A stretch of 49,233 nucleotides of DNA from SAR324 cluster bacterium (GCA_028280735.1 JANQLH010000145.1:1-49233); one strand, 5' to 3'; positions 25,612 to 34,548 are shown, numbered from the stretch's first letter. Notes: generated by a model not told the origin, from the letters alone. Translations and numbers: made by a program.

Positions 25612-27376
25612 CTTTAACCTCCCTTTCAATAGTCCATTGGATCGATTGTTGGTAATCATTCCACATCTTTGTGTATACCCCCTGTTTGTCGATCAATTCC
25701 GAATGAGACCCTCGTTCGGCAATGGTTCCGTTTTTAATGACCAGAATGGTATCCACATTGACAACGCTTGTTAAGCGATGAGCGATCATCAGAACTGTTT
25801 TTCCCCGGGTAAGAACCCCCAGGGCCTTTTGTATCAGATGTTCGTTTTCGGGATCGGTAAAAGCGGTGGCTTCGTCCAGAACAACAATGGGGGCGTCCTT
25901 CAAAATAGCACGCGCCAGGGCAACGCGCTGCTGTTCACCTCCCGAGAGATAGATCCCTTCGGTTCCGATTCTGGTATCCCATCTTTCCGGAAGTTTATCG
26001 ACAATTTCCCTGCACTGTGCCAAATCAACAGCCCGCTCGATTTCTTCTCGGCTTGCCCCGGGCGTTCCGTAGCGGATGTTCTCCAAGAGGGAGGTTTTAA
26101 ACAACCGGGTGTTTTGAAATACAAAAGAGATATGTCGCATCAGTTCCCGGGAAGCAATCTCTTTCACATCCGTTCCCCCGATAGTAACCCTGCCTTCACC
26201 AGCATCCCAGAACCTGGGAACCAGTCGCGCAATTGTCGTTTTTCCGCCACCGGATGCTCCTACCAAGGCAAACGTTTTTCCTTCCGGAACAGTGAAGCTG
26301 ATGCTATTCAAAGCATTTTGCTCACTCCCGGGATAACGGAACGATACTTCGGAAAACTCTATTTCATAACCGTTGATAGATTTCGGTTCGGTAGCTTCTT
26401 CAAGAGGTTTCACATCGGTTAGTTCCTCCATGCGGTTCACTGCCTCTGTAGCCTGCCCCACCGCCTGGTTCAGATGCATGCTCCTCATAATACTAACGGC
26501 AAAAATAGGCGTAATCAGAATGTAAAAAACAAAGTTTAACAAAACATCGGCCATATCCCCGGAATAACCGATCAACAGTATCGCAACAGGTACCAGGAAA
26601 TAGGCAAACCCATGGATAATAACCGTATAAGCCGACATAGGTTTTTCCCATGTCATCGTAAACTGATAAACCATTTCCCGATAACGGGTGATACTGTTGT
26701 AAAAATTCTTGAAAGAAAAAACCGTTTGCTGAAAGACCTTGACAACCGGAATCCCGCGCACATATTCAACAGCTTCGGTATTCATCTCCTCAAGAGAATT
26801 CATATAGCTTTGCATGAACCTTTTCCCTTTTCCCCCCATCATAAAACTCATGATTCCCATGGCAAAGATAATGGGCACAAGACAGGCCAGTCCGAGAACC
26901 CAGTCGAAAGCGAAAATCAAGACCAGGGTTGCCAACGGTGCCAGCAAACTGCTCGCCAGATCAGGCAGCTGGTGAGCTAAAAACAGATGGGTAATGGCGG
27001 CATTATCATCAATGATTTTTCTGATCCGTCCGCTGGTATTGTTATCAAAAAATCCCAGGGGGAAATGCACGATTTTATGCATGGCCTGTCTTCGCATATT
27101 GGTTTCAACCCGAAAGGCAGCCAAGTGAGACAACATCAAAGCCATAAAATAAATCACCATACCCCCGATGGCCGTCCCCATTGCCCACCAGGCGTAGGTA
27201 CTGATCAAATCTTGCGATAATACCCCGGTAGAGCTAAACAACTCCCTGACGATTAACCAGATAAAGATCAACGGCAACATTCCAACCAGGGAACCCAGCC
27301 CCGAGAGCAACAGGGCTCCCGGCAGTAAAACAGACCTGCCGGCCATGTAGCTCTGAAGTTTTAATAAGGTTTTCAT
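25604..27376 (-). CDS. ABC exporter-fold transporter, half 1 (IrtA/YbtP-like)
   Basis: A 590-residue half transporter with six membrane helices and an ATPase domain: Walker A GASGGGKTT, signature LSGGEQQR, Walker B VVLDEATAF. GGAG precedes the ATG. Unlike mycobacterial IrtA it has no siderophore-reducing flavin domain at its N-terminus. First gene of the pair and overlapping the second, so both are made together. The nearest upstream gene on the same strand is the AraC regulator, 266 bp away, a likely controller. No siderophore biosynthesis genes lie in the window. Confidence 0.85.
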   Translation of the reverse strand: MKTLLKLQSYMAGRSVLLPGALLLSGLGSLVGMLPLIFIWLIVRELFSSTGVLSQDLISTYAWWAMGTAIGGMVIYFMALMLSHLAAFRVETNMRRQAMHKIVHFPLGFFDNNTSGRIRKIIDDNAAITHLFLAHQLPDLASSLLAPLATLVLIFAFDWVLGLACLVPIIFAMGIMSFMMGGKGKRFMQSYMNSLEEMNTEAVEYVRGIPVVKVFQQTVFSFKNFYNSITRYREMVYQFTMTWEKPMSAYTVIIHGFAYFLVPVAILLIGYSGDMADVLLNFVFYILITPIFAVSIMRSMHLNQAVGQATEAVNRMEELTDVKPLEEATEPKSINGYEIEFSEVSFRYPGSEQNALNSISFTVPEGKTFALVGASGGGKTTIARLVPRFWDAGEGRVTIGGTDVKEIASRELMRHISFVFQNTRLFKTSLLENIRYGTPGASREEIERAVDLAQCREIVDKLPERWDTRIGTEGIYLSGGEQQRVALARAILKDAPIVVLDEATAFTDPENEHLIQKALGVLTRGKTVLMIAHRLTSVVNVDTILVIKNGTIAERGSHSELIDKQGVYTKMWNDYQQSIQWTIEREVKDA

Positions 27377-27642
27377 GAATGAACTCCACTTTAAAAAGGA
27401 ACAATAGTCAATTATAGGTAATACAACTTTTAAGCGTGTATTCAGCCCGCAAGTATGGGCTATTACTCCTGTATTGATTCAGTGTGAAATCAAACTCTAA
27501 AATATATGTAACTAATTGCCGAGATATAACACTACCCCGATTCGGATTTTCGATACCCGGATTTGAAAAAAAAGGGGATATGACGGGGAATAAGAGATCG
27601 GAGGGTAATGCAGAAAACGCAGAAAAGAATTAATCCCGAAAA

Positions 27643-28758
27643 CTAAAAATCGACGGATAATCTGTTCACTTCTTTCAGCAGACTACCGGGATTGATACCA
27701 AAAATCTTGCGATACGCACTGATGAAATGGCTGACGTTAACATATCCCATTTCCCATGCCACCTGGCTCACGTTGTGTTTACCCTGCTCAATCAAATCCC
27801 TGGCCTTTTGCATTCTGGCAAACTGAAAATAACCATGGATCGTGGTATTAAACTCATTCTTAAAACCCGATTTCAATTTGAATTCGTTGAGACCTATTTT
27901 TCTTGATAGCTCCGATAGGGTAGGTGCCCGGCTTAAATCGGCTACCAGGAGCTCCCTGGCTTCGTAAAGTTTCTCGATGTCTTCCGAGTTGCGATGTTTG
28001 CCGAAACCAGCTTTGTGCTGACTGTTAATGAGCTTTTCAACAAACCGGGCAATCAGTTCTATCACTTTGCTTTCCGTAAACAAACGCCCTGCACTCCCTT
28101 TAAACGGACAGGACAATAATTGGTCCAACAGCAGGTTTTCCTGGCAGTTAATGGAGTACCCCTGTAACAATGGAGCTCGCTCCTGTTTGCTGAATAAAAG
28201 TTTGATCGAATCGGGTAACAGATCAACATCTTGATCCACAAACTCCATAAACAACTCCGGATCGATGAAAATACAAACTGTCAAATAATGTTCACTTGCC
28301 GCCATGTGACAAGTACCCCAGGTTTGCGGCAGGAAGGAGATCATGCTTGATCCTTTCAGCACTTTAGCCTGACAGGCTGGTAAGTGTTCACTGTTGACAT
28401 GAAACATTCCGTAGCCGTTTAAATGATACGAGATCTCAAGATAACTGCGCTTTATCTCATAGGCGTAAGTAAAGGCTTCATGATTGATTCGATCGGTTAT
28501 GAACAGGTACAAACCAGGCCTCAGACAAAGCGCCCTCATTGAAGCATAACCGGTTTCCGTTTCCAAAAGACTGAAATCGAAATCTTGGCAGTCAAACCGT
28601 CCAGAAACATTAAATGCTTCGCCATAACTATTATGGTTGATATCACACACCATATAGTTTTCGTTGGAACATATCGTTTTCATGGTAATCATTTGGCATA
28701 TTTTGCGGGTTGGTAATGAATTTGTATTTAGCATATAAAAACTTCCACAATACGCCAA
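27643..28758 (-). CDS. AraC-family regulator (PchR/YbtA-like)
   Basis: A regulator of up to 371 residues. The last 100 residues hold two helix-turn-helix units of the AraC type (TLSELSRKIGLNEFKLKSGF and NVSQVAWEMGYVNVSHFISA). The N-terminal part is a PchR-like sensor domain. PchR and YbtA bind a siderophore and activate uptake genes; the neighbouring ABC pair is the natural target. The start is uncertain: Met9, Met23 and Met26 are alternatives and none has a clear ribosome binding site. The upstream region consists of repeated sequence. Confidence 0.8.
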   Translation of the reverse strand: MAYCGSFYMLNTNSLPTRKICQMITMKTICSNENYMVCDINHNSYGEAFNVSGRFDCQDFDFSLLETETGYASMRALCLRPGLYLFITDRINHEAFTYAYEIKRSYLEISYHLNGYGMFHVNSEHLPACQAKVLKGSSMISFLPQTWGTCHMAASEHYLTVCIFIDPELFMEFVDQDVDLLPDSIKLLFSKQERAPLLQGYSINCQENLLLDQLLSCPFKGSAGRLFTESKVIELIARFVEKLINSQHKAGFGKHRNSEDIEKLYEARELLVADLSRAPTLSELSRKIGLNEFKLKSGFKNEFNTTIHGYFQFARMQKARDLIEQGKHNVSQVAWEMGYVNVSHFISAYRKIFGINPGSLLKEVNRLSVDF

Positions 28759-28782
28759 GACGAATTTTTCACTATGGGGTCA

Positions 28783-28978
28783 AACTATGGGGTCAAGTCT
28801 TCTTTTGACTTACCTTTTCATTTATTCTCATTGACCGAAAAATCCTCGCCTTTCTGTTAAGGGAGGATTCAGAGCCCTCTAACTATGGGGTCAAGTCTTC
28901 TTTTGACTTACCTTTTCATTTATCCTCATTGATCGAAAAATCCTCGCCTTTCTGTTAAGGGAGGATTCAGAGCCCTCT
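28783..28978. repeat. Tandem duplication of a 98-bp unit
   Basis: Two adjacent 98-bp copies (28783-28880 and 28881-28978) differ at only two positions. Each begins AACTATGGGGTCAAG and ends AGAGCCCTCT, and each contains TCTTCTTTTGAC, which is the complement of part of the 54-bp units nearby. The unit lies directly upstream of the AraC gene, whose promoter it may contain. Confidence 0.85.
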
Positions 28979-28990
28979 AAAACTATGAGT

Positions 28991-29044
28991 TGATTTGAAA
29001 AGTGATAGTACTAGAAAAGTCAAAAGAAGACTTGACCCCAATTT
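28991..29044 (+). repeat. 54-bp repeat, left copy of the pair bracketing the radical SAM cassette
   Basis: This 54-bp sequence (TGATTTGAAAAGTGATAG... to CCCCAATTT) recurs at 32957-33010 and 33011-33064 with one or two differences and in the same orientation. It contains AGTCAAAAGAAGACTTGACC, an inverted copy of the segment in the 98-bp units. It ends 59 bp before the radical SAM start codon. Confidence 0.85.
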
Positions 29045-29103
29045 CTAATATTGCCAAATTTAAGCTAGCTGTTTCCGACACCCCCCCTTGCAAAAGCAAA
29101 AAC

Positions 29104-30681
29104 ATGAAAATTAAAAAAATCACTTTTGTAGAATTTGAATTGGGAACCAAACACTTTCTTTCAGCGACACTCATGCCGCGGTCATTCGGATTGGTTCTAA
29201 TCGCCTCCATCGTTAAGCAGCAGGGATATGATGTTAAAGTGTATTGTGATCATATCTCACCTGTTGATATGGAACGCGTGAAGGAGTCTGACTTGATCTG
29301 CTGCTCCCCACTAACGGCTTCCTCCAACAAGGTGTTTGCTTTTGCCGATTACGTGCGGAACAACTGGGATATACCTTTGGTTGTGGGCGGCACATTTGCA
29401 ACCTACTTCACCGATTTATGCCTTGAACACTTCGATTATGTAATCCGGAATGAAGGGGATGAAACCATTCTTGAACTAATCAGGTGCATCGAACAGGGGC
29501 AAGGTTTTGAAAACGTGAAAGGACTGTCGTTTCGATCTCCCTCAGGCGGGATCACTCACAATGAAAAATCACCTCAAGTAGAAGACCTTTATTACAACCA
29601 GGATTTATCACTGATTGAAGGGTACAGCAGATACAGCAACTTTTGGTTGATGCTTTTGAAACGAAAAATCCGATGGATAGTACTGCAGGGATCTCGCGGT
29701 TGTCCATTTGCATGCGATTACTGCATCGCCCCTGTCATGTACGGAAAAGGCCATCGTTCTCGAACTATTGCATCTGTCATCGATGATATCAACACCAAAA
29801 AAAAATACGGTGATTACTTCCTTTTCATGGACAACTGCTTTTCCGCCAATATCTCACACACTAAAGAGTTGTTACGGCAGATGATCTCAGAAAAACTTGG
29901 TGGAAGATATATCGCATTTATTAGATATGAATCAGCTGAGGACGAGGAGTTATTGGAATTGATGAAGCGAGCGGGTTTTATCCAGCTATACATCGGGGCC
30001 GAGTCGTTAAATGATGAAGTATTTGTCCGCATGAAAAAGCATATGACAGTGCAAAAGCTGATTCGATCCATACAGCTGATTCAAAAACACAAATTGGCCG
30101 TTACTCTCTCTTTTCAGGCTGGAAATGATGAGGACGACAGGCATGCAGTGAGAAATGCAGTTGATTTCGGCATTGAATACGATCTGAACGGTGTTTATTT
30201 CATTTCCACCTGGTCTTTTCCAGAAGCTCCAAAACCAGTTTTTGCCAAGAATCGGATGATTCTGAAAAGCCTTGATTATGGATCCGGACATTATGTTACT
30301 CACTTTCCGCTCAATGTGAAGCCAAGCTCACTGCAAAAAACCATCTTGGAGCAGCAAAAGCGGTTCTGGTCTATAAAACGCGGATTAGGATTTCTGAGAC
30401 AAGGAAAATGGGAACGTTTCACCAGCCTTTTGATCCAACACTATGCGCTTTCTTTATTTGAAAAACAGGTGGATGAATATGTTGATTACCTGGAAGAAAT
30501 AGAAGAAGGCTACTACGATGCCAATGAAACTCTTGACCTCGCCAGAATCGCAAGTCGAAATGTCGATTATAAGGGTGAGTATGCGGAAAACTACCAGGAC
30601 AAACTGATTGGGAATTTTCTCCAGTCTAATGATCAATTAGATCAGTATGCAGGGAGAAGAAAAACTGCTTTGAGGAATTAA
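29104..30681 (+). CDS. Radical SAM protein with B12-binding-like N-terminal domain
   Basis: A 525-residue protein from the ATG at 29104; the frame is open further up, but that part lies in the 54-bp repeat. Residues 1-150 form a Rossmann-like B12-binding-type domain (LIASIVKQQGYDVKVYCD, VVGGTFATYF), without the DxHxxG motif of base-off cobalamin. The radical SAM cluster site is C200-x3-C204-x2-C207 (RGCPFACDYC), followed by FLFMDNCFSAN and YIGAESLND. The C-terminal 150 residues are helical. Relatives carry out methylations, rearrangements or methylthiolations on many substrates; none can be named here. Two alpha/beta-hydrolase genes follow, suggesting a small biosynthetic or modification cassette. 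Confidence 0.82.
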   Translation: MKIKKITFVEFELGTKHFLSATLMPRSFGLVLIASIVKQQGYDVKVYCDHISPVDMERVKESDLICCSPLTASSNKVFAFADYVRNNWDIPLVVGGTFATYFTDLCLEHFDYVIRNEGDETILELIRCIEQGQGFENVKGLSFRSPSGGITHNEKSPQVEDLYYNQDLSLIEGYSRYSNFWLMLLKRKIRWIVLQGSRGCPFACDYCIAPVMYGKGHRSRTIASVIDDINTKKKYGDYFLFMDNCFSANISHTKELLRQMISEKLGGRYIAFIRYESAEDEELLELMKRAGFIQLYIGAESLNDEVFVRMKKHMTVQKLIRSIQLIQKHKLAVTLSFQAGNDEDDRHAVRNAVDFGIEYDLNGVYFISTWSFPEAPKPVFAKNRMILKSLDYGSGHYVTHFPLNVKPSSLQKTILEQQKRFWSIKRGLGFLRQGKWERFTSLLIQHYALSLFEKQVDEYVDYLEEIEEGYYDANETLDLARIASRNVDYKGEYAENYQDKLIGNFLQSNDQLDQYAGRRKTALRN

Positions 30682-30835
30682 ACTAAGTTCAGTATCGATT
30701 TTAGTGACGTTAGTTCTTTTGGTGGATCAAGGAGTGTAACGACGGATCCAAGCGATTCAATTCGGAAATTATATGTGACGCAATATTAGTTAATCATACG
30801 GATATTGATATTAATCCCTTCGCCAGTATTGACCT

Positions 30836-31756
30836 GTGAACAAAGCCGATATCAAAAAATCTATCGATGGTTTTCACATAATAGAATGGGGAGGTTGTGG
30901 TCCCAAAGTACACCTGCTTCATGGAATTGGACTTGCAGCAGGTGTTTATTTCCCGTTGGTGAAACAACTCACACCATTCTTGAACGTTACAGGGATAGAC
31001 TTAAGGGGACATGGCAATACATCAGCTTCCGCTGATCCAAAAAAACTGATAAGTTGGGATATTTTCTTTTCAGATTACCGATCGTTCCTAAATCTGTAGC
31101 AGGAATCGGTGATTGCAATCGGGCATTCAATGGGAGGTACGATTGCTGCTGTTACATCTACCAATCATAACTCAAAGATTTCGGCATTAATTTTGATCGA
31201 ACCCGGATTTATGCCGCCATTTTGGAGACCTTGGGTTTTCTTGCTTCAAAAATTCAGACTAACTGATTTCCTTCCTTTTGTTCGATCTGTTCGTATCAAG
31301 ACAAACGGCTGGAAGTCTTTTAAAAAAGCCAAAAAAAATATTCTGAACGACAAAATCACGGGGAAATGGCATCGGGATTATGTAGAGTCATTTTGGTCAG
31401 CCTGTTTAACCAAATCCAAAACAGGTTTGGTAAAATATTGCTGTGATCCGAAATGGGAAAGTCGTTGTTTCGCTTCAGCTCCATGGAATATTTGGAATTA
31501 TGTTGCAAAAGTCAAGGTTCCGACCTTAGTGCTTTATGGAGATAAATCACCAACCTTTCTCCCGCAGGTGGTGAAAAAAATAAAAAAGGTCCTTCCTAAA
31601 GCAGAGATGGTAAAGATTAAAAATGCTGGTCATTCGCTTCCCATGGAAAAAACTGAAACAACTGTTCATTTGATTTTTAACTTTTTAATCAGGCTTAACC
31701 TGATTCCGGATAATCAACTGATAACTAGTAAGAAACAAAAAACTCAAGTTACTTAA
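30836..31756 (+). pseudogene. Alpha/beta hydrolase interrupted by an in-frame amber codon
   Basis: A GTG start at 30836 opens an alpha/beta hydrolase (HLLHGIGLAAGVYFPL, GIDLRGHG), then TAG at 31097-31099, then the same frame continues with IAIGHSMGGT (nucleophile Ser) and the final GHSLPMEK His. Aligned with the intact paralogue directly downstream, the TAG falls on a Leu codon (FLEYLQ against FLNL-stop-Q), so a single TTG-to-TAG change explains it. Everything after the stop, including the candidate acid in LYGDKSPT, is preserved, which points to a recent mutation or to read-through. The first part alone lacks the nucleophile. I call it a pseudogene. Confidence 0.75.
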
Positions 31757-31826
31757 TACATCTTCCCTGAAAGGAACATTAATTTCAGTTACGAGATTCA
31801 GTTAATAGACTTACATAGGCTTTGAT

Positions 31827-32714
31827 ATGACAAGAAAAGATCACACAATTTCCTTAAATGAGAGTGGATTTCACTATATCGATTGGGGGGGAAGCGGTCC
31901 TTTAACCCACATGGCGCACGCAACCGGATTATGCGCCGGGGCATATTCGAAATTCGTAGAAAAACTAAATAGCCAGTTACGTCTTATTGGTTTGGATTTC
32001 AGGGGGCATGGCTCTACAACTGCCAAGGCAGACCCCAAACAACTTCACAACTGGAAAATCTTTTATGATGATTTTGAAGATTTTTTAGAATACCTCCAAA
32101 AACCTATCATCTCTATAGGTCATTCATTGGGGGGGACCGTCAGTCTAAAACTCGCCGCTGCAAAACCGGAATGCTTCAAAGCTCTTATTCTCATAGAGCC
32201 GGGAATAATGCCACCCTCCTGGAGGCCTTGGGTGTTTCTGGCACAAAAGTCCGGACTATCCAAATACGTTCCCTTTGTGACCAGGGCTTCTAAACGGAAA
32301 AATGGTTGGGAAAGTAAACAGAACGCGTGGGATTACCTATATGGAAAAGGTCCTTTTCGGCGTTGGAATGAAGAGTTTTTACAAGATTATGTAAAAGACG
32401 GATTGCAGGAGTCCGAATCAAACTCGGTAAGACTTTCCTGCAATCCTGCATGGGAAGGAAGATGCCTGGCAATGGCACCCTATGATATCTGGCGTTATGT
32501 AAGAGATATTAAAATCCCCACACTTGTCCTTTACGGCAAACTTTCCACCACCTTTCTTCCATCGGTTGTTAAAAAGTTGCAGGATCGGATTCCGAATGCT
32601 GTTATTAAAGGATTCGAGAAAACAGGACATTTTGTTCCCATGGAAAAACCGGATGAAACAGCTGATATTATCATTCGATTCTTGGAAGAAAATAATTTAT
32701 TGGATCACGCCTAA
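31827..32714 (+). CDS. Alpha/beta hydrolase, intact paralogue
   Basis: A 295-residue alpha/beta hydrolase paralogous along its full length to the interrupted gene before it. The nucleophile elbow is GHSLGG (S100) and the catalytic His is in KTGHFVPMEKP. The oxyanion region reads AHATG instead of the HG seen in the paralogue. The position of the catalytic acid in the paralogue (LYGDKSPTF) is LYGKLSTTF here, so the Asp is missing or supplied from elsewhere. No clear ribosome binding site is visible. It probably acts with the radical SAM protein of the same cassette; ester, thioester or C-C hydrolysis are all possible. Confidence 0.78.
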   Translation: MTRKDHTISLNESGFHYIDWGGSGPLTHMAHATGLCAGAYSKFVEKLNSQLRLIGLDFRGHGSTTAKADPKQLHNWKIFYDDFEDFLEYLQKPIISIGHSLGGTVSLKLAAAKPECFKALILIEPGIMPPSWRPWVFLAQKSGLSKYVPFVTRASKRKNGWESKQNAWDYLYGKGPFRRWNEEFLQDYVKDGLQESESNSVRLSCNPAWEGRCLAMAPYDIWRYVRDIKIPTLVLYGKLSTTFLPSVVKKLQDRIPNAVIKGFEKTGHFVPMEKPDETADIIIRFLEENNLLDHA

Positions 32715-32840
32715 CCGGATTTCAGCCAGAAGGAAAAGCACAGAGTTTGTAAGGGGTGTTTATCGAAGAAAAGCAAAATCAATAGTATCAAAAAGTGGAG
32801 CAAGGACCATGAATCATCGAATAATCAAAAGGATTGCTTG

Positions 32841-32884
32841 TGAAGGGGTCATGAAGGGGTCATGAAGGGGTCATGAAGGGGTCA
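32841..32884. repeat. Four tandem 11-bp units
   Basis: TGAAGGGGTCA is repeated four times exactly, followed by GGCTTGCGTTC. The GGGGTCA core also appears in the 98-bp and 54-bp repeats, so this is part of one repeat cluster at the right edge of the radical SAM cassette. Copy number could vary between strains. Confidence 0.85.
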
Positions 32885-32956
32885 GGCTTGCGTTCTTGCG
32901 TTCAGCTTTTTTAGTTAGTCGATTTCCCTCCGCAAAGATTGGTTGTTACTATCAGC

Positions 32957-33064
32957 TGATTTGAAAAGTGATAGAACTAGAAAAGTCAAAAGAAGACTTG
33001 ACCCCAATTTTGATTTGAAAAGTGATAGAACTAGAAAAGTCAAAAGAAGACTTGACCCCAATTC
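32957..33064 (+). repeat. Two tandem 54-bp units, right copies bracketing the radical SAM cassette
   Basis: Copies at 32957-33010 and 33011-33064 are nearly identical to each other and to the single unit at 28991-29044, in the same orientation, so about 3.9 kb carrying three genes lies between direct repeats. GGGGTCAGG and GGGGTCGG pieces follow at 33080-33115. Confidence 0.85.
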
Positions 33065-33163
33065 TAAAGTGTCAAAAAACGGGGTCAGGTCTTTCATTTT
33101 GACATTTTGGGGTCGGATTGATCTGTCCCCTGTTATGGAATGAAAACCGGCCGGAGTTGTCAG

Positions 33164-33583
33164 TTATTCCGGTAATTGATAGTGTAACCCCCAGCCGATG
33201 CCGAATTTGTCAATGAGGTCGCCATAGATAGCGTTCCAGAACATCTTATCCACCGGCATATTAACCCTGCCACCTTCCGAGAGGGCCTCAAAAGCTTTCC
33301 GGAGCTCATCTTGGGAGTCGAATATCATATGCAAGAAAACGTTGTTGCCGAAGGTTTCCTTTCCATCTTCAATGGAATCCGACAAGTAAATAGTCACATC
33401 TTCGCTGATGAAGAGTGACCCATGCATAACCTTGTTTTGCCAGGCATCACTTATCGGCATCTTCGGATTCGGTGGCATCTCGCTCCAGCGATTAATTTCG
33501 ATCTTTCCTCCAAAAATGCTTTGGTAAAAGTTCATTGCTTCCTCGGCGTTGCCAGACAAATTGATATAGGGGATCAGTTTCAT
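33164..33583 (-). CDS. VOC superfamily protein, PhnB-like
   Basis: A 139-residue protein of the PhnB/DUF1338-like VOC group: start IPYINLSGNAEEAMNFYQSIFGG, middle HGSLFISEDVTIYLSDS and end DKFGIGWGLHYQLP. These proteins have the glyoxalase fold; most have no known reaction. The ATG at 33583 is preferred since AGGAG precedes it; a longer frame exists. Stand-alone gene, with a repeat cluster at its 3' side. Confidence 0.82.
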   Translation of the reverse strand: MKLIPYINLSGNAEEAMNFYQSIFGGKIEINRWSEMPPNPKMPISDAWQNKVMHGSLFISEDVTIYLSDSIEDGKETFGNNVFLHMIFDSQDELRKAFEALSEGGRVNMPVDKMFWNAIYGDLIDKFGIGWGLHYQLPE

Positions 33584-33815
33584 GGTTATTTCTCCTGGTT
33601 GGTTTATACTACTAAAATATAGCTTCGATGTCGGGAAAGCAATTTGATTTGTGAATATTGCGACCTTCACGCCGCCTCTTCTGTTTTTTTCGGTTTAATT
33701 GCTAATGGGTGGCCCCTTTTCCCTTTTCAAGCAAACTTTATAATTTTGAACAGCAATATGACAGCGTAGGCTGTTACGATGGTAAGTATGTCATTTCTTC
33801 TCCTCTATCTGATGC

Positions 33816-33875
33816 TTGACATGTTTTTGGATCTTGCCTAAACTTGTATTACCTTTAACGAGATAACGTAATACA
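33816..33875 (+). promoter_or_regulatory. Promoter and palindromic operator of the second toxin-antitoxin pair
   Basis: TTGACA at 33816-33821 and TAAACT at 33839-33844 with 17 bp between them form a promoter. Directly after it, TGTATTAC (33845-33852) and GTAATACA (33868-33875) make a perfect 8-bp inverted repeat with a 15-bp spacer, ending 14 bp before the antitoxin ATG. It is the likely autoregulatory site. Confidence 0.6.
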
Positions 33876-33889
33876 CGACCGGAGATATC

Positions 33890-34123
33890 ATGAAAAACAT
33901 ATCCTTAAAAATCCCAGAATCGCTGGATAGCCAAATTGTTGCGCTGGCCAATGGCTTAAATAAGAATAAATCGGAACTAATCAGGGAAATTCTGGAAGAT
34001 TATTTAATATCTAAAAAGGCCGCGAACAAATTGTCTGGGATTAGTGATATCGTTGGATCTATTGACGGACCTCAAGACCTTTCATACAACAAGAATCATT
34101 TAGAAGGTTTAGGAGAGTTATGA
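33890..34123 (+). CDS. Ribbon-helix-helix antitoxin
   Basis: A 77-residue CopG/RHH-type protein: the strand ISLKIPESLDSQIVALAN and the helix NKNKSELIREILEDYL give the DNA-binding dimer unit, and the acidic C-terminal tail would neutralise the toxin. It overlaps the toxin gene by 4 bp (ATGA). A palindrome lies directly upstream. Not similar in detail to the first antitoxin in the window. Confidence 0.82.
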   Translation: MKNISLKIPESLDSQIVALANGLNKNKSELIREILEDYLISKKAANKLSGISDIVGSIDGPQDLSYNKNHLEGLGEL

Positions 34124-34548
34124 AATCAAGAGTAATTGTCGATACAGGACCCCTTGTCGCATTACTTAACCGAAACGACCGATTTCACAGCTGGGCGGTT
34201 GAGATTATGGATAATCTGACACTGCCATTACTGACCTGTGAACCCGTAATCACTGAGGCATGCTATCTGTTGAATAAAATGAGCCCGACGCAGGGAACAT
34301 CTAATATCTTGGCTTTGATTCAGCAGAGGTTTATTGAAGTTAGCTTTAATCTTGGTGAACAGTTTGAGAGAGTTCGTCAACTAGCGCAAAAATTTGCAGA
34401 CACCCCCATGGATTTTGCCGACGCCTGTCTTGTCCGCATGTGCGAAATCCACTCGCATTCAACTGTACTAACCCTTGATCGGGATTTCAAAATATACCGT
34501 AAAAACAATACCCAGGTCATTAACAGTTTGATTCCTGATTATCATTAG
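34120..34548 (+). CDS. PIN-domain ribonuclease toxin
   Basis: A 142-residue PIN-domain protein with acidic residues D8 (VDTGPLVALL), E46 (VITEACYLL), D98/D101 (MDFADACL) and D120/D122 (LTLDRDF). It is the toxin of a type II pair with the preceding RHH protein, and only distantly like the first VapC in the window. Target RNA unknown. Confidence 0.85.
   Translation: MKSRVIVDTGPLVALLNRNDRFHSWAVEIMDNLTLPLLTCEPVITEACYLLNKMSPTQGTSNILALIQQRFIEVSFNLGEQFERVRQLAQKFADTPMDFADACLVRMCEIHSHSTVLTLDRDFKIYRKNNTQVINSLIPDYH

Noticed and set aside
25778-26422. 214-codon frame on the plus strand
   Set aside because: Antisense to the ATPase domain of the ABC half transporter; no recognisable domain.
31097-31099. 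UAG recoding (for example pyrrolysine) as explanation for in-frame amber codons in the hydrolase and IS91 frames
   Set aside because: TAG is the ordinary stop codon of several intact genes here (DUF1007, one permease, the SCA ATPase, the ABC ATPase), and the two interrupted genes would need different residues, so decay is simpler.
28783-33064. CRISPR array
   Set aside because: Repeats are tandem or widely separated, without regular unique spacers, and no cas gene is present.
33011-33143. Short frames formed by the 54-bp repeats
   Set aside because: Their repetitive peptides only mirror the DNA repeat.
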